Source: Trema orientale
Taxonomy: Eukaryota; Streptophyta; Magnoliopsida; Rosales; Cannabaceae
Assembly: GCA_002914845.1 (NCBI GenBank)
Contig: JXTC01000514.1
Coordinates: 149,060-213,059 of the forward strand
Reading direction: 5' to 3'
Length of the DNA: 64,000 nucleotides
Part shown: positions 62,488 to 64,000 of the stretch, piece by piece
How positions within the stretch are numbered: position 1 is the stretch's first letter
How the letters are laid out: each line of letters begins with the position of its first letter
Program-made: the position numbers and the translations under genes
The notes under the pieces: generated by a model
Seen by the model: only the letters and a program-made list of their open reading frames with translations
Database searches by the model: none
What the model was told of the DNA's origin: nothing

Positions 62488-62862
62488 AAACTCCAACAAT
62501 TAGAATGTGAGCTTATCAAGTAATTCAAAAGCTCAAAAGTTTGTGTAAACAAGAAATGACATCTTTGAAAAATAGATTGGAGCCATGTATAATTACCACT
62601 ACATTTATAATATTAGCATTTTATATAAATCACTGCAAAATATATTATTAGATTGAGATTAAGGATATATTATATAACTTTCATTTGTGGTGACTTTGTA
62701 TTTAAGAACTGAATATAAATCTCACACAAACATCTAACATAAAATGTAAAGAAGCAGTAGCACATTACTCGGCATTTCTACTCCCCATCCTATTATAAAG
62801 AAATAAAATGAATTATCTCTTTATTAAATGCAACCACTGGCTTCTAATAGAAGTCAGAGTAC

Positions 62863-63205
62863 CTTGTTGTTGTAAAATTCAGCCATCTGCCTACTCTCTT
62901 CGATATGTGTAATAGGTATGCTTATTTCTTCAGAAAGGAAATTCATTAGAAGAATCTTATAGAAAAGGGAGCCAACTTTTCTACCTATTGTCTTATAAGA
63001 TAAAAAAGCACCCATAGATTTTTGCTTATTATTTACCATGTTCTTTTCTGGTATATGCAATCCAAGCTAAAGCTGAGAAATCATCAACAACAGCTTTCAA
63101 GTGGTTATAAAAATCAGATCGCCTTCCTTCGATCAACTTATTTGCTTTTGTGATTACTTCATTCACTGGTTTGAGAAATTCAGCCAATCTTGCTAGGGTC
63201 TGGGT
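62863..63205 (-). pseudogene. captured CAP fragment in Helitron copy 2
   Basis: Two exon pieces are visible on the minus strand. About 63037-63205 reads LARLAEFLKPVNEVITKANK and continues EGRRSDFYNHLKAV, then LAWIAYTRKEHG, to a GT. About 62863-62928 reads ISIPITHIEESRQMAEFYNN and ends in K before a GT. The intron between them is kept. The upstream exon seen in copy 1 would lie just past 64000. The exon frames are open here, while copy 1 carries stops, yet copy 1 is closer to normal CAP at SMPIAHVEES. Each copy has thus decayed separately. Confidence 0.85.
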
Positions 63206-64000
63206 TTTGCATAATGGGAGCAAAACCCTATTTTACATATCAAGAATTCGTTTACAGGGAACGGCACTGCATTAGATATATTTGATTAAAAAAATACCAA
63301 TAAATCTCTCTTTTTTCTTAATTGGAATTTCATATTCGATGTTTTAAACTTGGTTAAATCTTTTCCCAACATAAGTAGTATCTACCAAATAGATCACTCT
63401 GAAACGCAAAACAAAAGTAAACAGAGGATAATTTTTGCCCAGAATTATCTTTAATTGACAAAAGAAAAGAAAAGGAAAAAAACAAACCGCACTGCATTAA
63501 ATTAGGACAATACAAATATATAGTTTCTCTTTTGTGTCTAAAGTTGAAATTGCAATAATTTCAACGGTAAGATGTAACCAAATCCAACTTCTCAACCAAT
63601 ACTATTCTATTAAAATAAAGTAAACCAATGTATATTGCTACTATGTAGCAAATCCACCTCAATCAATAATCCGCTAAGAACAAATAAATTCACAAGGCCA
63701 GATACCTTTGGATCCAAACATAAACAATTTCCCCATTATTGCAAAGTAATAGGTATAGCCTCACATAATTTCATATGAGTGTGCTCAGAGTTAGTCATGA
63801 ATTCATTAATCAAACATAGTTTACTGCTTAATACCAGAACCCAACATATACTAAGAATAATTCTACTATTTTTAAAGCTCACAAACTTTATTCAATATTG
63901 GACCATCCTATATCCAAATAAACAATAAGAATCTGCCAATACTAATATCCCCAAAAAAGGATCCCAATCAATTTTTTTTTTCAATCTCATTTCATAAGCT

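Larger units (their letters stand above)
62324..64000 (-). mobile_element. Helitron copy 2, cut by the window end
   Basis: Its 3' end on the minus strand is hairpin ACGTGCC-TTT-GGCACGT (62335-62351) and GTTCTCACACTAG ending at 62324, a perfect CTAG. The next base begins copy 1 (TCTAATATAAG), so the two copies abut head-to-tail with no spacer. From 62488 on it aligns with copy 1 from 59858, and by eye most positions agree. The stretch of copy 1 from about 59248 to 59857 has no counterpart: a single N stands there. The 5' end is outside the window. Confidence 0.8.

Overview
The window looks like nuclear DNA of a eudicot plant. It is AT-rich, its genes are split by short GT-AG introns with T-rich acceptors, and they encode plant-specific families: PHT1 phosphate transporter, thioredoxin h9 type, STIG1-like peptide, F-box/DUF295, class III peroxidase and the microRNA gene MIR319. 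Intergenic space is full of small inverted-repeat DNA transposons, minisatellites and Helitrons. No species can be named from the sequence alone.

Layout. 1-2.5 kb: intergenic, with an inverted-repeat element holding a 10-11 bp minisatellite and an AT-rich inverted-repeat element. 3.3-5.3 kb (+): TOR-pathway S6 kinase in six coding exons. 7.5-8.25 kb (-): eroded class III peroxidase. 8.8-11.1 kb (-): F-box/DUF295 pseudogene cut by a hAT-type MITE with an exact 8-bp target duplication. 11.2-13.8 kb: three copies of a MITE family that sits inside AT microsatellites, plus other small elements. 14.3-16.0 kb (-): intronless PHT1 transporter with a PHR1-type P1BS box upstream. 16.7-18.3 kb (-): four-exon thioredoxin h9-type gene with an unusual WCNPC active site. 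19.3-20.1 kb: foldback element. 20.5-22.7 kb (-): two-exon LRR receptor-like kinase with HGN in place of HRD. 26.5-29.2 kb (-): three-exon COA1/Tim21-like mitochondrial membrane protein. 30.1-31.7 kb (-): ribosomal protein L10 (uL16) with telo-box and site II promoter elements. 34.4-37.7 kb (+): seven-exon cytosolic glyoxalase II. 39.7-43.8 kb (+): eight-exon membrane RING E3 ligase of the RNFT type. 49.8-50.1 kb (+): MIR319 precursor. 54.3-54.8 kb (+): STIG1-like secreted cysteine-rich protein. 56.6-58.7 kb: unclassified repeat-like DNA ending in a GTGTCGAG minisatellite. 59.1-64 kb: two head-to-tail Helitron copies (-), each carrying a captured, intron-containing fragment of a cyclase-associated protein (CAP) gene.

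The genes form no operon or evident pathway cluster. S6K and RPL10 both belong to TOR/ribosome biology, and P1BS plus PHT1 mark phosphate-starvation control, but this is ordinary plant gene order. Five single N bases (4245, 18792, 24920, 30800, 62487) matter for anyone using this sequence. In S6K and RPL10 the N stands where about 35-36 coding bases are missing, and in the second Helitron it stands where about 610 bases of the sister copy are missing. I read them as gaps collapsed to one base, not as biological deletions.

I found no clearly new biochemical system. The strongest unusual signals are the tandem Helitron pair with the CAP capture, the AT-microsatellite MITE family, the WCNPC thioredoxin, the MITE-disrupted F-box gene, and a perfect 19-bp-arm hairpin at 25.9 kb.
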